Shown: piece after piece, positions 44,688-55,700 of the stretch
How positions within the stretch are numbered: the first letter of the stretch is position 1
How the letters are laid out: every line of letters starts with the position of its first letter
Origin: Curvularia sp. ZM96
Taxonomy: Eukaryota > Ascomycota > Dothideomycetes > Pleosporales > Pleosporaceae
NCBI GenBank assembly: GCA_022457065.1
Contig: JAJGBQ010000004.1
Coordinates: 3,596,001 to 3,660,000, forward strand
Direction of reading: 5' to 3'
DNA: 64,000 nt
Translations under genes and position numbers: made by a program
The notes under the pieces: generated by a model
The model's database searches: none
The model's input: the letters and a program-made list of their open reading frames with translations, nothing else
What the model was told of the DNA's origin: nothing

Positions 44688-45753
44688 GATAGAGAGCGTG
44701 ACGGCGGTGATCGAGAGAGGATGCAGTGGCGATGGGCGCAATCACAGTGCGAGCAAAGAGAATCCAGCAGCCGTGGGTGATTGTGTGGCGCGGGCAGGAC
44801 AGGCGTGAGACGGATGAGGCTACTGCAGACTAGGCTGGGCACAAGAGGCGCTGGGGTGCAGGGCGCCGTGGCAGCAGTGGCAGCGGGCGAGGGCAGTGAC
44901 GTCGGACGGGCGCTGGGGCCTGGAGTGAAGGAGAGAGAGAGGGCAGCTGGGGGGTGAAGTCAGCATTGAAGGCAGGTCGGCCATGGCGGGCGCAGGCATG
45001 TCGCGACAGGAGAGCTGTGGTCGCGTTGGGTGGTGTGGGCGATGACGGGGCAGCTCACCTGGATGTGATGATGCAGTTGGTCGGAAAGTGGATTACGCAG
45101 CTTTGACTAAGGTGGGCGGGCGTTGCGCGTTTAAGTAGGCGGGCGGATAGCCGGGGCGGGCACAGGCGCAGGCAGGCATGGGCAGAGGCAGGTAGGCAGT
45201 ACATACACTACGCCGCCGGCCCATTCTACACTGCCCTCACAATTACTATACACTGACGCCCGCGCGTGCCCATGGCCGTGCTTGGCACCGCGCGCGCCTC
45301 GTTCGATTGCTGTCGACTGGCCTGCTGGTGCTGCCCTGGAGTGCTGCTGACCAATTCTCCGAGCACTGGGTAGCCGCCCAGCAGTCGCCGCTTCGGGCCT
45401 AGCGTGCCGTGCTCTGATTACTCCATACGGGCGCTGCGAGCATCCGCATCCGACGTTCCCGCCACGCCTGGTGCAGCAGCCATTGCGCCGCCCACCAGCT
45501 GCCATTGTCCCTCACGCCCGAGTCTCTGCACTCTGTACATACGCTTATCGACGCTGCCATGGCGCCCTCGCTGCGTCGCGTCCGGGCGGTCCCGTGAGTC
45601 TGCTCCCCTGCAGTCACGCCATGATATGCACCTGCTGCGACCCTTCCTACAGGCCCGCCTGGCGCCTAAACCTTCGCCCTGATTACCTCAGAACTCAACT
45701 TGTCTAATCTCCAAACCACAGCCTAGCTCATTTATCGCCCTGGCGTCTCCCTC
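44688..45753. other. Divergent upstream region, KapC / carbinolamine dehydratase
   Basis: About 1.1 kb of GC-rich DNA with purine repeats (gagagagaga near 44930) upstream of KapC. The 125-codon minus-strand ORF at 45131-45505 has no features and is not annotated. Confidence 0.45.
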
Positions 45754-45780
45754 ATGGTCGCACCACAACGGCCTTGCTGA
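45754..45780 (+). promoter_or_regulatory. Upstream ORF of 8 codons before the dehydratase start
   Basis: An ATG at 45754 opens MVAPQRPC and stops at 45780, 110 nt before the main ATG. If it lies in the mature leader it could lower translation of the main frame. No transcript start is known, so this is tentative. Confidence 0.35.
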
Positions 45781-45890
45781 TCCCTGGCCGCCTGCCCGCG
45801 CTCCCCACACAGAGCGCTGCCCTCTGGCCTGGCGCAAGATACTCACCCGCCGGACTCCGACCACTGTCAACCTCGCCTTCCTCTGCCACC

Positions 45891-46244
45891 ATGGATGCAC
45901 AGTCGCCGTCTGTTCCAGCACCGCATGACATAATCTTCTCTGCCAACCAACCTGCTGACCTGCCCCATCGAGCAATGAACCTCTTTCCCGAATGGCAACT
46001 CACCGACTCGCGCAAAGCCATCACACGCCAATTTACCTTTTCCAGCTTTACCAAAGCTTGGAAATTCATGTCATTAGTTGCAGACGAGTGCAAGGCCAAG
46101 AATCATCATCCCTCGTGGTCCAATCTCTACAACCGTGTCACCATTGAATGGACCACCCATAACCCAAATGGTCTTAGCTCCAAGGATGTTGACATGGCCG
46201 AGTTTTGTAATCAAAAAGCTGCCGAAATTGGACTAAAAGAGTAA
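45891..46244 (+). CDS. Pterin-4a-carbinolamine dehydratase
   Basis: A single exon of 117 residues. The family core is present: RAITRQFTFSSFTKAWKFM is read as KAITRQFTFSSFTKAWKFM with the preceding ELTDSRK-like WQLTDSRK, then the active-site segment AKNHHPSWSNLYNRV with the paired His residues, then TIEWTTHNPNGLSSKDVDMA and EFCNQKA. The enzyme dehydrates 4a-hydroxy-tetrahydropterin so that the cofactor can be recycled after aromatic amino acid hydroxylation. The start at 45891 follows CCACC, a good context. The frame is open upstream for 39 codons, but only to a TTG. That upstream stretch is Arg/Ser/Pro-rich and could be part of a spliced mitochondrial presequence; this is speculative. Confidence 0.9.
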   Translation: MDAQSPSVPAPHDIIFSANQPADLPHRAMNLFPEWQLTDSRKAITRQFTFSSFTKAWKFMSLVADECKAKNHHPSWSNLYNRVTIEWTTHNPNGLSSKDVDMAEFCNQKAAEIGLKE

Positions 46245-47455
46245 CAAGTAACCTCAACGCCTCCTCCGCGGCCCATGCAATCTCTGCCTATCAATGTTTG
46301 AGGCTACTATTGGGGCTATTTCCAGACTCGGCCGATGCCTTACATCGAAAGTATACACCACGATCGTGGTTGACGGCACCCTTCTCACCAGTGATCATCA
46401 CCGCCGACGGCACAACCGGAACTCCGACCAAGGCTTACGTACCATGAAACCATTGCTCACCACACCTTCCGACACTCGTCCGAATAAATACTCCACGTTC
46501 GACTGCCATCCTTGATTTTGTCGAGAGAAAACGCCTTGCATGTGGCCCTGTTTGGAATGCACACGACCTTGCATCTCGATGGCTTACAGCACAAGCATCC
46601 TACTCCTCATCATCCACTGAGCCACCAGCATTCAACCAGCTCCACTCTTGTCGTCGCACGCGCTGACAAATCAATCTTTTGGAAATGATCCGACTGCGAC
46701 AGCAAAGCATTCCACGCAGGGCTACTCCACCACCCCGACAGTCCGCGGTAATTTCCTTTTTCTTCCTCTTCTGGATATCACAGCACAACCATAAATTGAA
46801 CTCATGTGCTCTATGACCGTCAGCACGGGATATATTGTAGTTTTCGTTTTTCCTAGCAGTCCAAGCTGGGCCAGTCTGTAAAATGTCTTAGAAGACTACA
46901 CATCCCAAGATTTGTCGAAGGTGACACAACACACAACAATACAATTACTGGCCCTTTTGAACGACCAGTCGGAGAGACGGCCAGGACGGATTCCTTCACT
47001 TCAACACCATTCATAAGTTTGTTACCTCTGAATAACATGCACATAAGTGAAGACGTTCATAATCTGTTATTACCATGGTTGTTCCGGTATTAATATCCAA
47101 ACTGAGCGGAATTCCATCTTGAATTTCCACAACGCACTTACCACGTCTTCAAGAAAGCTTGATATTTGCCCCGGTAAACAGTCCTTAATATCATCGTTAA
47201 CATCATCATCATCATCACAATCACGACCACCCCCCTCGTCGTCATCGTTGTCATCTTCGTCAACACGTATTTCGTCTTCACTCTCTATTTTCACCCCAAG
47301 CAACATCCACACAAGACATATCCCCTTGTTGATGATTACGTAGCAACCACATGTGTCTACACCATGCAGAAATGAAATAGAAATATCGAAAGAAAAACAC
47401 ATAGCCCGTTCCTCATTTCCGCCCTTATCCCACCCTTTCTATAATATCTTTTCCC
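46245..47455. other. Convergent intergenic region
   Basis: This 1.2 kb lies between the dehydratase and ARP8 3' ends. A short ATC-repeat tract (about 47195-47217) is the only notable feature. No gene seen. Confidence 0.5.
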
Positions 47456-49809
47456 CTACCAAGCAAACATACACTTTGTATTCAGCAACCTGGCGCCCAA
47501 CATATCGTACTCGTATCTGCTAATCCAGCCATCATTGCCATGACTACTCAACCTCCCAAACACGCTTCCGCCCTTCCACGCCACAACCTGGGGATCAAAG
47601 TCGCGCGGGGGTGGCCCCACCAGAATCTCCTTTCCGTAACCAGGGCGCAACTCGCGGAGCCGCATTTCGAGGAACTCACGCAGGCCAGGTGTTTTGGACG
47701 CGCCCCCGACAAGCATAATGCCGCCGAAGAAGTCGCGAAGCTTGCGGTCATCGCCACGCGCCCCGTGCGTGAGCGACTCAAGAATGGCCTGATCGAGCGA
47801 CTGGATGGGGAGTACCGCGTCGCGCGCTTCTGCTACTTTGGTCTTCTCGTCAATCGGATCTCGGACGAGTAGAGGTGGGCCCTCTGCGTCCCCCATGGGC
47901 GTGTCGCGCTCTGGGTTGGGCGTATTGGTGCCTTCGGGGCCCGGGGATCCCGCTACAGAGGAGCGTGGCGTGTTTTCTCCTTCGTTGAGGCGACCAAGGA
48001 GACTCAGAGGATTCGCTTGGGGACGCTGGGGCGTCGCCACGGGCGCTGTGCTGTTGACGACCTCCTGGACACCGTTGGTCGCCGGCACAACGGGCTTGCC
48101 TGCTGCAGCCTCGATAATGGAGATTTGGGCTTGTGACATGGGGTCGTTCGGCGAGCCATCATAAAGATCAACAGAACGTGGCACCACTTTCCTTCTGTTC
48201 TCCAGTTTCCGGGAATTATCAAATATCGAAGGCTTGAAGAACCCCTATACCATGTCATGTCAGCAACTTGGTCGCCAGTCTCTGCACCTGTCGTTACTTA
48301 CCATGACTGAGAGCATCGTCTCATCATACGTTTTGAACGTGTATTTCCGTGTATCCTGGCCCCAGGCTCGAAGGTGAAAGTCCCATGTCTGCACTGTGAC
48401 GGCACCCTCATCCATGGAGCAGAACTTTTGCTTCAGCTCCTCAGCAAGTAGCCAATCATATCTCCGCTTCAGATTCATGTCCGCGTACGGAAAGTGACCG
48501 TACAGCATCATCTTGATAAATGTCTCCGTCACATCAGCTCCGCCCATCTTCAGGTTGACGCGCGATTCTTCAGCGCACAGCCCTTCGTCGACGCAGCAAA
48601 TGGACGTCTTCTGAGCACCAATGTCGACAACACAGGCCACACCATAGCCTGCACCAAACGTAGCCGAGAGAGACTCTTGCTGCAGGCAAACTTTTCCAAG
48701 GCCTAGGTCTCGCATCAGGATGTCGAGAATCATGGTCACATACTGGCGTTCGTAGAGATCTGGAATAATAAACACGCACTTGTAGTTGACCAGATCCTTC
48801 AACTTGGTGATGCCGAGCTGACTTCTGAAAGCCTCTTCGAGTATCTTGGAGATATCGTGATATATTTGATTGCGATCGCGGTAGTCTTTCTCGTTGAAGG
48901 TACCATTTCGTATGGGCCAGAACAGCTTGTATCGTGGGTTGGACTTTTCTGGGATTCGCAGAGCCTCGTTTCCAGTGAAGAAATCCGGGGCCTTGGTGGG
49001 GTCCGCTGGTATCTCTGTCCACTCCACACGATTGATGTCGTTGTGCTCAGAGATGATGTCTGGGGGTGACTTTCGGTTGTAGTTTGTCACGAGATCCTTG
49101 GAGTTGGGAAGTACTCGTCGCTTGTTGGAGCGCATCCGTGTCCTGAGTTCGGAAGACATGGCCATGTACTGATCGGCAAACTAGTTCACAAATCAGCAGT
49201 AGTAGAGCAGCAGCTACTAATCGACTTACATCTTCTCCAAACCACTTTTCGGGTAGGGCGTCCGCAGCTTCAGCTCCATCAACCTTCATACGCTTAGGGC
49301 AGGGCTCTCCGCCATCTTCCTCGTCCTCGCTCTCTTTCCATTTACGTGCAATGACCATAGGCACAGTCTTGGGCAACGCATCCGATCCAAGTCCTATCCT
49401 CAGATTCTGGCTACCAGGGTGTATTACGATGAGTTTCGAGATGTCGGTTTTGGATGCAAAGGAGGCTTCAGCATCTTCCATGGTCTCATCTGCAGCGGAT
49501 GGTGTCGCTCCTTCTGCTGCTGGCACACCCAGCGCGCGTGCGCGATCCTTGTCCCTGGCCTCCTGCACTATGCGCGCTCTCTCTTCGTCTTTCGGGTATC
49601 GCACGGCGAGGAACTGCTCGTCTCTCTTCAGAAACTCGGTGTAATAATTCTTCTGGTTGATCATGCCAATTTGGGGCCACGTCGTCAGATCCATGTTGTT
49701 GTCCGTCCGCTCCAGACCTAGAGTTTGTTAGCGGCCATGTTGCTTCCAGACAAGCAGATGCTATACCCTCTTCCCTCAACTGGGCTCTTCCTGACTTCTT
49801 GACAGCCAT
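47456..49809 (-). CDS. ARP8: Actin-related protein 8, INO80 chromatin remodelling complex
   Basis: Four exons, 49809-49767, 49717-49230, 49180-48302 and 48244-47456, give 732 residues. The short first exon MAVKKSGRAQLREEG joins LERTDNNMDLTTWPQIGMIN, the conserved Arp8 start. The actin fold follows with LIVIHPGSQNLRIGLGSDA (phosphate loop 1), GYGVACVVDIGAQKTSICCV (phosphate 2), MGGADVTETFIKMMLYGHFP, and near the end DFFGGIMLVGGASKTPGLRE. Arp8 forms with Arp4 and actin the module of INO80 that binds linker DNA and nucleosomes; it acts in the nucleus in transcription and DNA repair. An acidic and Pro/Ser/Thr-rich insert (about 530-600) is typical of fungi. All three introns are 49-57 nt and keep phase. 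Confidence 0.95.
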
Positions 49810-50713
49810 GGTGTCGGAGACTTTGCCTGTGTCTGGTCCAGATCTCCAATACCAGTCCCTGGCAATCGTAGGCCAGCCGCCAAATCAAGCAGTCTAATGG
49901 TTGTCTGTCGGAGAGCTTTGTGAAGCTGTGAAAGCTACTGCTGTAAAAAGAGAGGTATAGTCGAATTGAAGTATGATCCTTGGGCACAGCACGTCGTGCT
50001 GTTCTCTTAAAAGGCGGTATGCGAGAGGTAGAGACGACCGCGGGCTTCGTCGTCGGGGGTGTGGTTTCTTAACACAAATTGATAGCTACTTGAGGTTAAC
50101 GATCGCGATTGGTGGCGGATGCTCCTCGGCGAACACAATCGAATTGGACGTCCGTGGTTCTATCATGTACATGAGAGGTTGTGAGGCTGCGCCAGAGACA
50201 GCCTTTGGTGTTCGCCGTGGTTGCGGCGCGCTTGTCCCGTGATTGGATCGCGAGTCCACAACTTCGGTTCCATCATCCTTGCTGCGAAGCTCTGACCACA
50301 ATCTACAGCCCGCGGGGTGGTCCACCTTTCACATCCAGCCCTCATGGTTTGCAAAAACAACTTTCCTGCATTATGTAGGACTTGGAATTCTGGTCTCACT
50401 CTATAATCACTCTCCATCATTACCTGTTCCTATACCACCATATCGCAAGCCAGTTATAGGCGATGGGAACAAGAAGAGATAGTAGTCACGAAGTCACAAG
50501 CCCGGGACTACGACCAACGTATAGAGTGATTTTTGATATTTTTCATGTCCACCGTAACTACTACAGCGTCGCCTGCTATGTTATGTTTTTGTACAAATCG
50601 TGAAACTCACAAAAACATCCATTTCCGCCGTAAGGCTGTCATACCCAGCCAAAGCCTTGTCCTGAGCCGAACTTTGACTGCTGGCTTACTCAGAGAAAAC
50701 AGCCATATGTCGC
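49810..50713. other. Intergenic region upstream of ARP8
   Basis: These 0.9 kb contain the ARP8 promoter and, further on, the 3' region of the GPI-anchored-like protein. Short ORFs on both strands are without features. Confidence 0.45.
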
Positions 50714-51655
50714 CTAGAGTATGAGAGCAGTGGACATCACACTGAGAAATAGTGCAGCCAAAGAGATATGACTCTCGCCAGCCATACCTGTGCCGGTCGT
50801 TGTGACGACACCCGTAGTGGTTATGACAGTCTCCGTAGGCCTAGCCTCCCTCAGGATGTTCATGGTAGGAAGGTCGTATCCGCTGAAGGATGACGTCTTG
50901 TTAGCAGAAGACATATAGTAGACAGCTGAGGAGTTGTGTGCAGCCAAAGACGGGCTAGCGACTGTGTGAGGTGGAAACACGTTGAGAGAGGTCAAATCTA
51001 TGAACGGAAATGGCTGCTCCGTGGCGACTGGCTTTGAGGTAGAAAATGACAGGGAAGACGCGTTCTTGAACTCAGACCATGTTGGCTTAGTGGAGAAGAG
51101 CGGCTCTACGTCGGAGAGTGCAACTGCTGAAAAGGACGTGGTGATTACGGCCGGCGTCAAAGAGGACGAAGAACTGGTCGTAGTCTTCGTAGCTGTAACT
51201 TGCATCGTTGAATGAACCGTGGTGGTTGTGGTATGCTCTTCAGAGGGACGAGTGCTCCTGCAAGGTCAGCAAAAAGTGGTTGAATCGCGGTCTGTATACA
51301 TACTCATTGCAAGTAGAGACAGGAATTGTAGCATGGCCCGAAGTTGCATGAGGGCCCACACTGTCAGAAACCGTTGTAGTCATGGTCGTGGTGACGGTAA
51401 TAGTGGCAGTTGGAGTCTGGGTCTCAGGGCACAGATAGGTCAGAGTTGTCTGGCAGCCGTGTAGCAGTACTGAATCCGTGCAAAGCTTGGGGAGCCTGCT
51501 ACAGCCATCGTCACGGACTCCCACTGCAAGGTGACCCGACTGAACGGCCTGGACAGCAACGGCTCCTGTGTGTGTTAGACCTGTACCAGAGGCTGTGGAT
51601 GCATGTTGAGCAAGATGTAATTACCTAGGATCGCGAAGAAGGCAAGTGCACGCAT
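50714..51655 (-). CDS. Ser/Thr-rich secreted protein, probably GPI-anchored
   Basis: Exons 51655-51625, 51565-51304 and 51257-50714 give 278 residues. The signal peptide begins MRALAFFAILG and continues AVAVQA over intron 1. The next 80 residues hold several Cys (for example DDGCSRLPKLC and LLHGCQTTLTYLCPE) and may form a small disulphide-stabilised domain. The rest is a Thr/Ser-rich stalk (TITVTTTMTTTVSD, KTTTSSSSSLTPAV) that would be heavily O-glycosylated. The C terminus GTGMAGESHISLAALFLSVM plus a hydrophobic end (STALIL) fits a GPI-anchor signal. I recognise no named family. Wall or surface location is inference from these features. Introns of 59 and 46 nt are consistent in phase. Confidence 0.78.
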
Positions 51656-51878
51656 GGCGTTGGTCGAAGATGTGAATGAGCGTGGCTTAGTGAGTGGGTG
51701 GAAGGTTGTAGGCGTACGAGGTGGTTGGGATAGTTGCTAGGGTTGTGGAAAGTAGCAAACGGCAGTGGCTAATGGCAGCAGACTGGCCACCGGAGTGGGA
51801 GGCTGAGTCTCGCGTGCGACTGCGCCCAAGTGGCTCAGTGCTCCTGCCCATTTCATTTTGACTTGATGTATTGCTATC

Positions 51879-52520
51879 TTAGCTATTCTGTGCATCTGTT
51901 GTGCTTTGAGGTTTCAAGAAGAATGCTTCCCGATAGTATCTCGCCTCCTCAATACTCTCCAAGATGTCTTGTCGTGCCTCATGCAACATTTTCTTTCTTG
52001 GAATCTTTGCCAGCGTCTGTTTAGGGGCCCACCTTCGTGCAGCCTCCTTAATACTGCTAACATCAAGGATTCGATAGTGAAGGTGATCGATGACGACATT
52101 GTAGGGCTGCTTGACGAGGAATGCCTTATCAGCATGTACAGAGTTTCCCGCAAGGAGAGCTGTACGCCTTTCGGGGACGTATTTTTTGATGTAGCTGAGC
52201 AGACCCTCGGCAGCTTCCTCCGCAGTGGTGGTAGAGTCAATGCAGGCCTGTGTTAGTCCCGACTCCCCGTGATGACTCGTGCACCATTCTCCCATGCGGT
52301 CAAGCTGTTCCTTGTCGTGGTGGATGATTGCTTCATAGCCCGTATCATCCAAGATATTCAAGTCTGCATCAGTGACAAATGCGGCAAATGACATGATTGT
52401 GTCGTTGTTGGTGTCGAGGCCGGTCATCTAGCAAGGTCAATGGAAATTAATTTGAAAATCTTGCTACAAGCATACCTCACAGTCTATCCAGACTAGAGGA
52501 GCTTTCGAGACGGAGGCCAT
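51879..52520 (-). CDS. REX2: Oligoribonuclease (REX2-type 3'-5' exonuclease)
   Basis: Exons 52520-52476 and 52427-51879 (48-nt intron) give 197 residues. The DEDDh exonuclease motif I spans the intron: VWIDCE joins MTGLDTNNDTI, with the metal-binding Asp13 and Glu15. Motif II is LLAGNSVHADKAFL, and motif III lies in the segment HLHYRILDVSSIKEAARRW followed by HEARQDILESIEEARYYREA, where the His and Asp are found. Oligoribonucleases degrade very short RNA to nucleotides; yeast Rex2 acts in mitochondria. The N terminus (MASVSKAPL) is too short to be a clear presequence, so location is open. It is divergent from POL1. Confidence 0.93.
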
Positions 52521-52768
52521 TGTGATGTCCGTTGCACCTGCGTGTGTAAGTGGTTGATAGTGGGGAAGTAATAGATTGAACAAATTGGGATAGTGGCTTG
52601 GCGTGGTTAATGGGCAGTCGCGTCGCGTGCACGGTGTCAATTAGCGCGTCGCTCCTGCGCTTTAACCTGTCATCCCGCCATCCCTCCAAACACGCCCACA
52701 AGCGTGCCTTATACCCAATTCCTTCTCTTCGATTTTTTGCTCACATACTTTACCCGTTGTAATAAACC
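52521..52768. promoter_or_regulatory. REX2/POL1 divergent promoter with clustered CGCGT cores
   Basis: The 248 bp between the start codons contain CGCGT at 52619-52623, 52624-52628 and 52645-52649 (ACGCG on the other strand). ACGCG is the core of MCB-type elements bound by the MBF (Swi6/Mbp1) factor, which drives DNA-synthesis genes including POL1 at G1/S in yeast. The role here is inferred from that parallel and from the clustering. Confidence 0.5.
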
Positions 52769-55700
52769 ATGCCACGAGCGGCCAAGAAGACGGGCGCTGC
52801 CCTCTTGGCGGAGTTGCGGGCCAATCGCGCCGCTGGCAAGACGCGTATGTCGACATATGAGGTTGCTGAAGAAGAGCAATTATACGACACGGTCGATGAA
52901 GAGGGATACAAGAAGATTGTACGTGGCCGGCTGGATGAAGACGACTTCGTAGTCGGCGACCAGGGCGAGGGATATGTCGACGATGGCAGAGAAGAGTGGG
53001 ACGATGATCAGGGCCGATACCGCTATGCTGGGACAGAAAGTGAAGAAGAGGATGAGAGACCCGCCAAAGGCAAAGCCGGTATGACTTAATGTACACAAAG
53101 ACTCATTCGGCAGAGCTGACACATAGCAGCCAAACGGAAACGCGAAGAAGACGAAGAAAAGCGGAAGAAGATTGACAATGGCATTAGCAAGTACTTCAGC
53201 TCAAAGAATGCTGCCATGGTGCCAAAAGCTAAGGTGAGGACTTTGTGTTCAGCCATGTAAGGTGATGAGCTGACATTTCTAGCCTGTTGCTACCGCCGCC
53301 GATAAAGATTTCATGGATGATCTGCTAGGCGAAATCGACACAAACCCCATCCACTCGTCTACTATCCGGACAAGACCCATCAAAACCGAAGCAAGGCGGA
53401 AAACTCGCGTGTTGTCCCCCCCGATATCTGAGAGCCGCCCAACGGCGACAAAGCGGCGAACGAACGACTCGGACAGTCACATGCCAGGTACACCGCCAAC
53501 AGAAACTGCAGATGCAGATGATGATGGGCTTCCAACATTCGACGACGATGTTCCCATGAGCGATCCTCCACTCCAATCGTCACCAGTTGCGAAGGCCGTG
53601 GAGCGCAGGGCACAACCTGCAGTGAAGATAGAGGAGGAAGAGGATGAAGATCTTATGGAGATTGCACAGCCCACTGGCCAATCTGGTGTCCCTGTTGCCA
53701 GCGTGAATATGGCCGGTCGACGCCCAATAGCGAAGATCAAAAAGGAAGATGCACCGACACCTGCCGGCTCATCACCCATCAAACCGTCTACAGCTCACGT
53801 CGATGCTTCCTCGTGGAATGATGTCACAAGCAATCTCAATGTCATGAGCAGTCCTGCTCCCCAGACTGCAACAGCAGGCAAACTGAACCCACAGGATGCC
53901 CTAGAAGACGACGGTAGCTTGCGCATATTCTGGATCGACTATACCGAAATCAATGGCAGCCTGTGCTTGTTCGGCAAAGTCAAAGATCGCAAGTCTGGAA
54001 ATTATGTTAGTTGCTTTGTGAAAATTGACAACATCTTACGAAAGTTGTATTTCCTGCCCCGGGAATACCGTCACGTCAGGGGAGTGACCACCGACGAGGA
54101 GGTTGATCTAGAAGATGTATCAAACGAGGTTGATTCGATTATGAGCAGGCACCGTGTAAATCCATACAAGGTCAAACCATGCACAAGAAAGTACGCCTTC
54201 GAGCTGGCCGATATACCCAAGGAGGCAGATTACCTCAAACTTCTGTACGGATACGACAAGATGCCCCTGTCTGTTGACCTGACAGGAGAGACATTCTCCC
54301 ACGTTTTTGGAACCAACACCTCCCTTTTCGAGCAATTCGTTCTCTGGAAGAACATCATGGGGCCGTGTTGGCTGAAAATCGATGCACCTGATTTCGGTGC
54401 CGTTGCCAACGCTTCTTGGTGTAAGCTCGAAGCTCTAGTCAGAAAGCCCAACAACATTACTGTTTTGAGTGCTTCAGACAATCTGGATGCGCCTCCCATG
54501 ACACTCATGAGTATTTCTCTTCGAACCACGTTCAACGCGAAGGACAACAAACAGGAGATCCTGATGGCCAGTGCTATGATCTACGACAACTTCTCGCTGA
54601 CCGACACAACGCCTGCCGACCAGATGCAGTGCAAGAGCTTCACTATCATGCGGCCGAACGGGCCTGCTTTCCCTATAGGCTTTCAGGGCGAAGTTGAGAA
54701 GATTAAGGGTAACATGTACCTCAAAAAGACCGAACAAGAACTTCTCAGTCTTTTAATGGCAATGTTCCAACGGCATGATCCGGATGTCCTTGTTGGCCAT
54801 CGTCTGGATGACGTAGATTACAGTGTCTTGCTCAACCGCCTGCGAGAAAAGAAAACCCCAGGATGGCACCGTATTGGACGTCTCAAGAGGAGCGACTGGC
54901 CCAAGAGCATGGGTAAGGGCGGAGGCAGCTTCTTTGCTGAGAAGCAACTGGCTTCTGGCCGCTTATTGTGTGATTTGGCCAACGATCTTGGAAAGTCTCT
55001 TATGCCCAAGTGCCAATCATGGAGTCTAGAGGAGATGTGTCAGCTCGGCCTCAATCAGCGACGTAAGGAGCTTGATAATGAGGCCGCCTTGAAGACATGG
55101 GCAACGTCCAAGGAGGGTCTCCTGAATTATGTCAAGCATTGCCAAGCTGATGCCTACTTCATCGCTGCCATAGCGATCAAGGTGCAGATGCTCCCCCTCA
55201 CCAAGGTTCTGACCAATTTAGCTGGTAATTCTTGGGCTCGCACACTGAGTGGAACTCGCGCTGAACGCAACGAGTACATTTTGCTCCACGAGTTTTATCG
55301 GAACAAATACATTTGCCCAGACAAGCAGTGGGGTAAGAGCAAAGTCAAAGCGGAGGAGGAGGCAGCCGAGGGAGAAGAAGGAGCAGACGCCAAGAAGAAG
55401 GACAAATTCAAGGGCGGTCTTGTTTTTGAGCCTGAAAAGGGTCTATACGACAAGTTCATCCTGGTCATGGACTTCAACTCTCTTTATCCCAGTATCATCC
55501 AGGAGTACAACATCTGCTTCACGACTGTGGAGCGGTCTGACATCTCGGAGGATGACGACAAGGTGCCCGAAGTTCCCACGGACCAAGAACAGGGTATCTT
55601 ACCGCGCCTTATCGCCACACTTGTCTCTCGGCGTCGGGAGGTAAAGAAACTCATGAAGGCTAAAGATGCTACCCCAGATCAGTTGGCCACTTGGGATATC

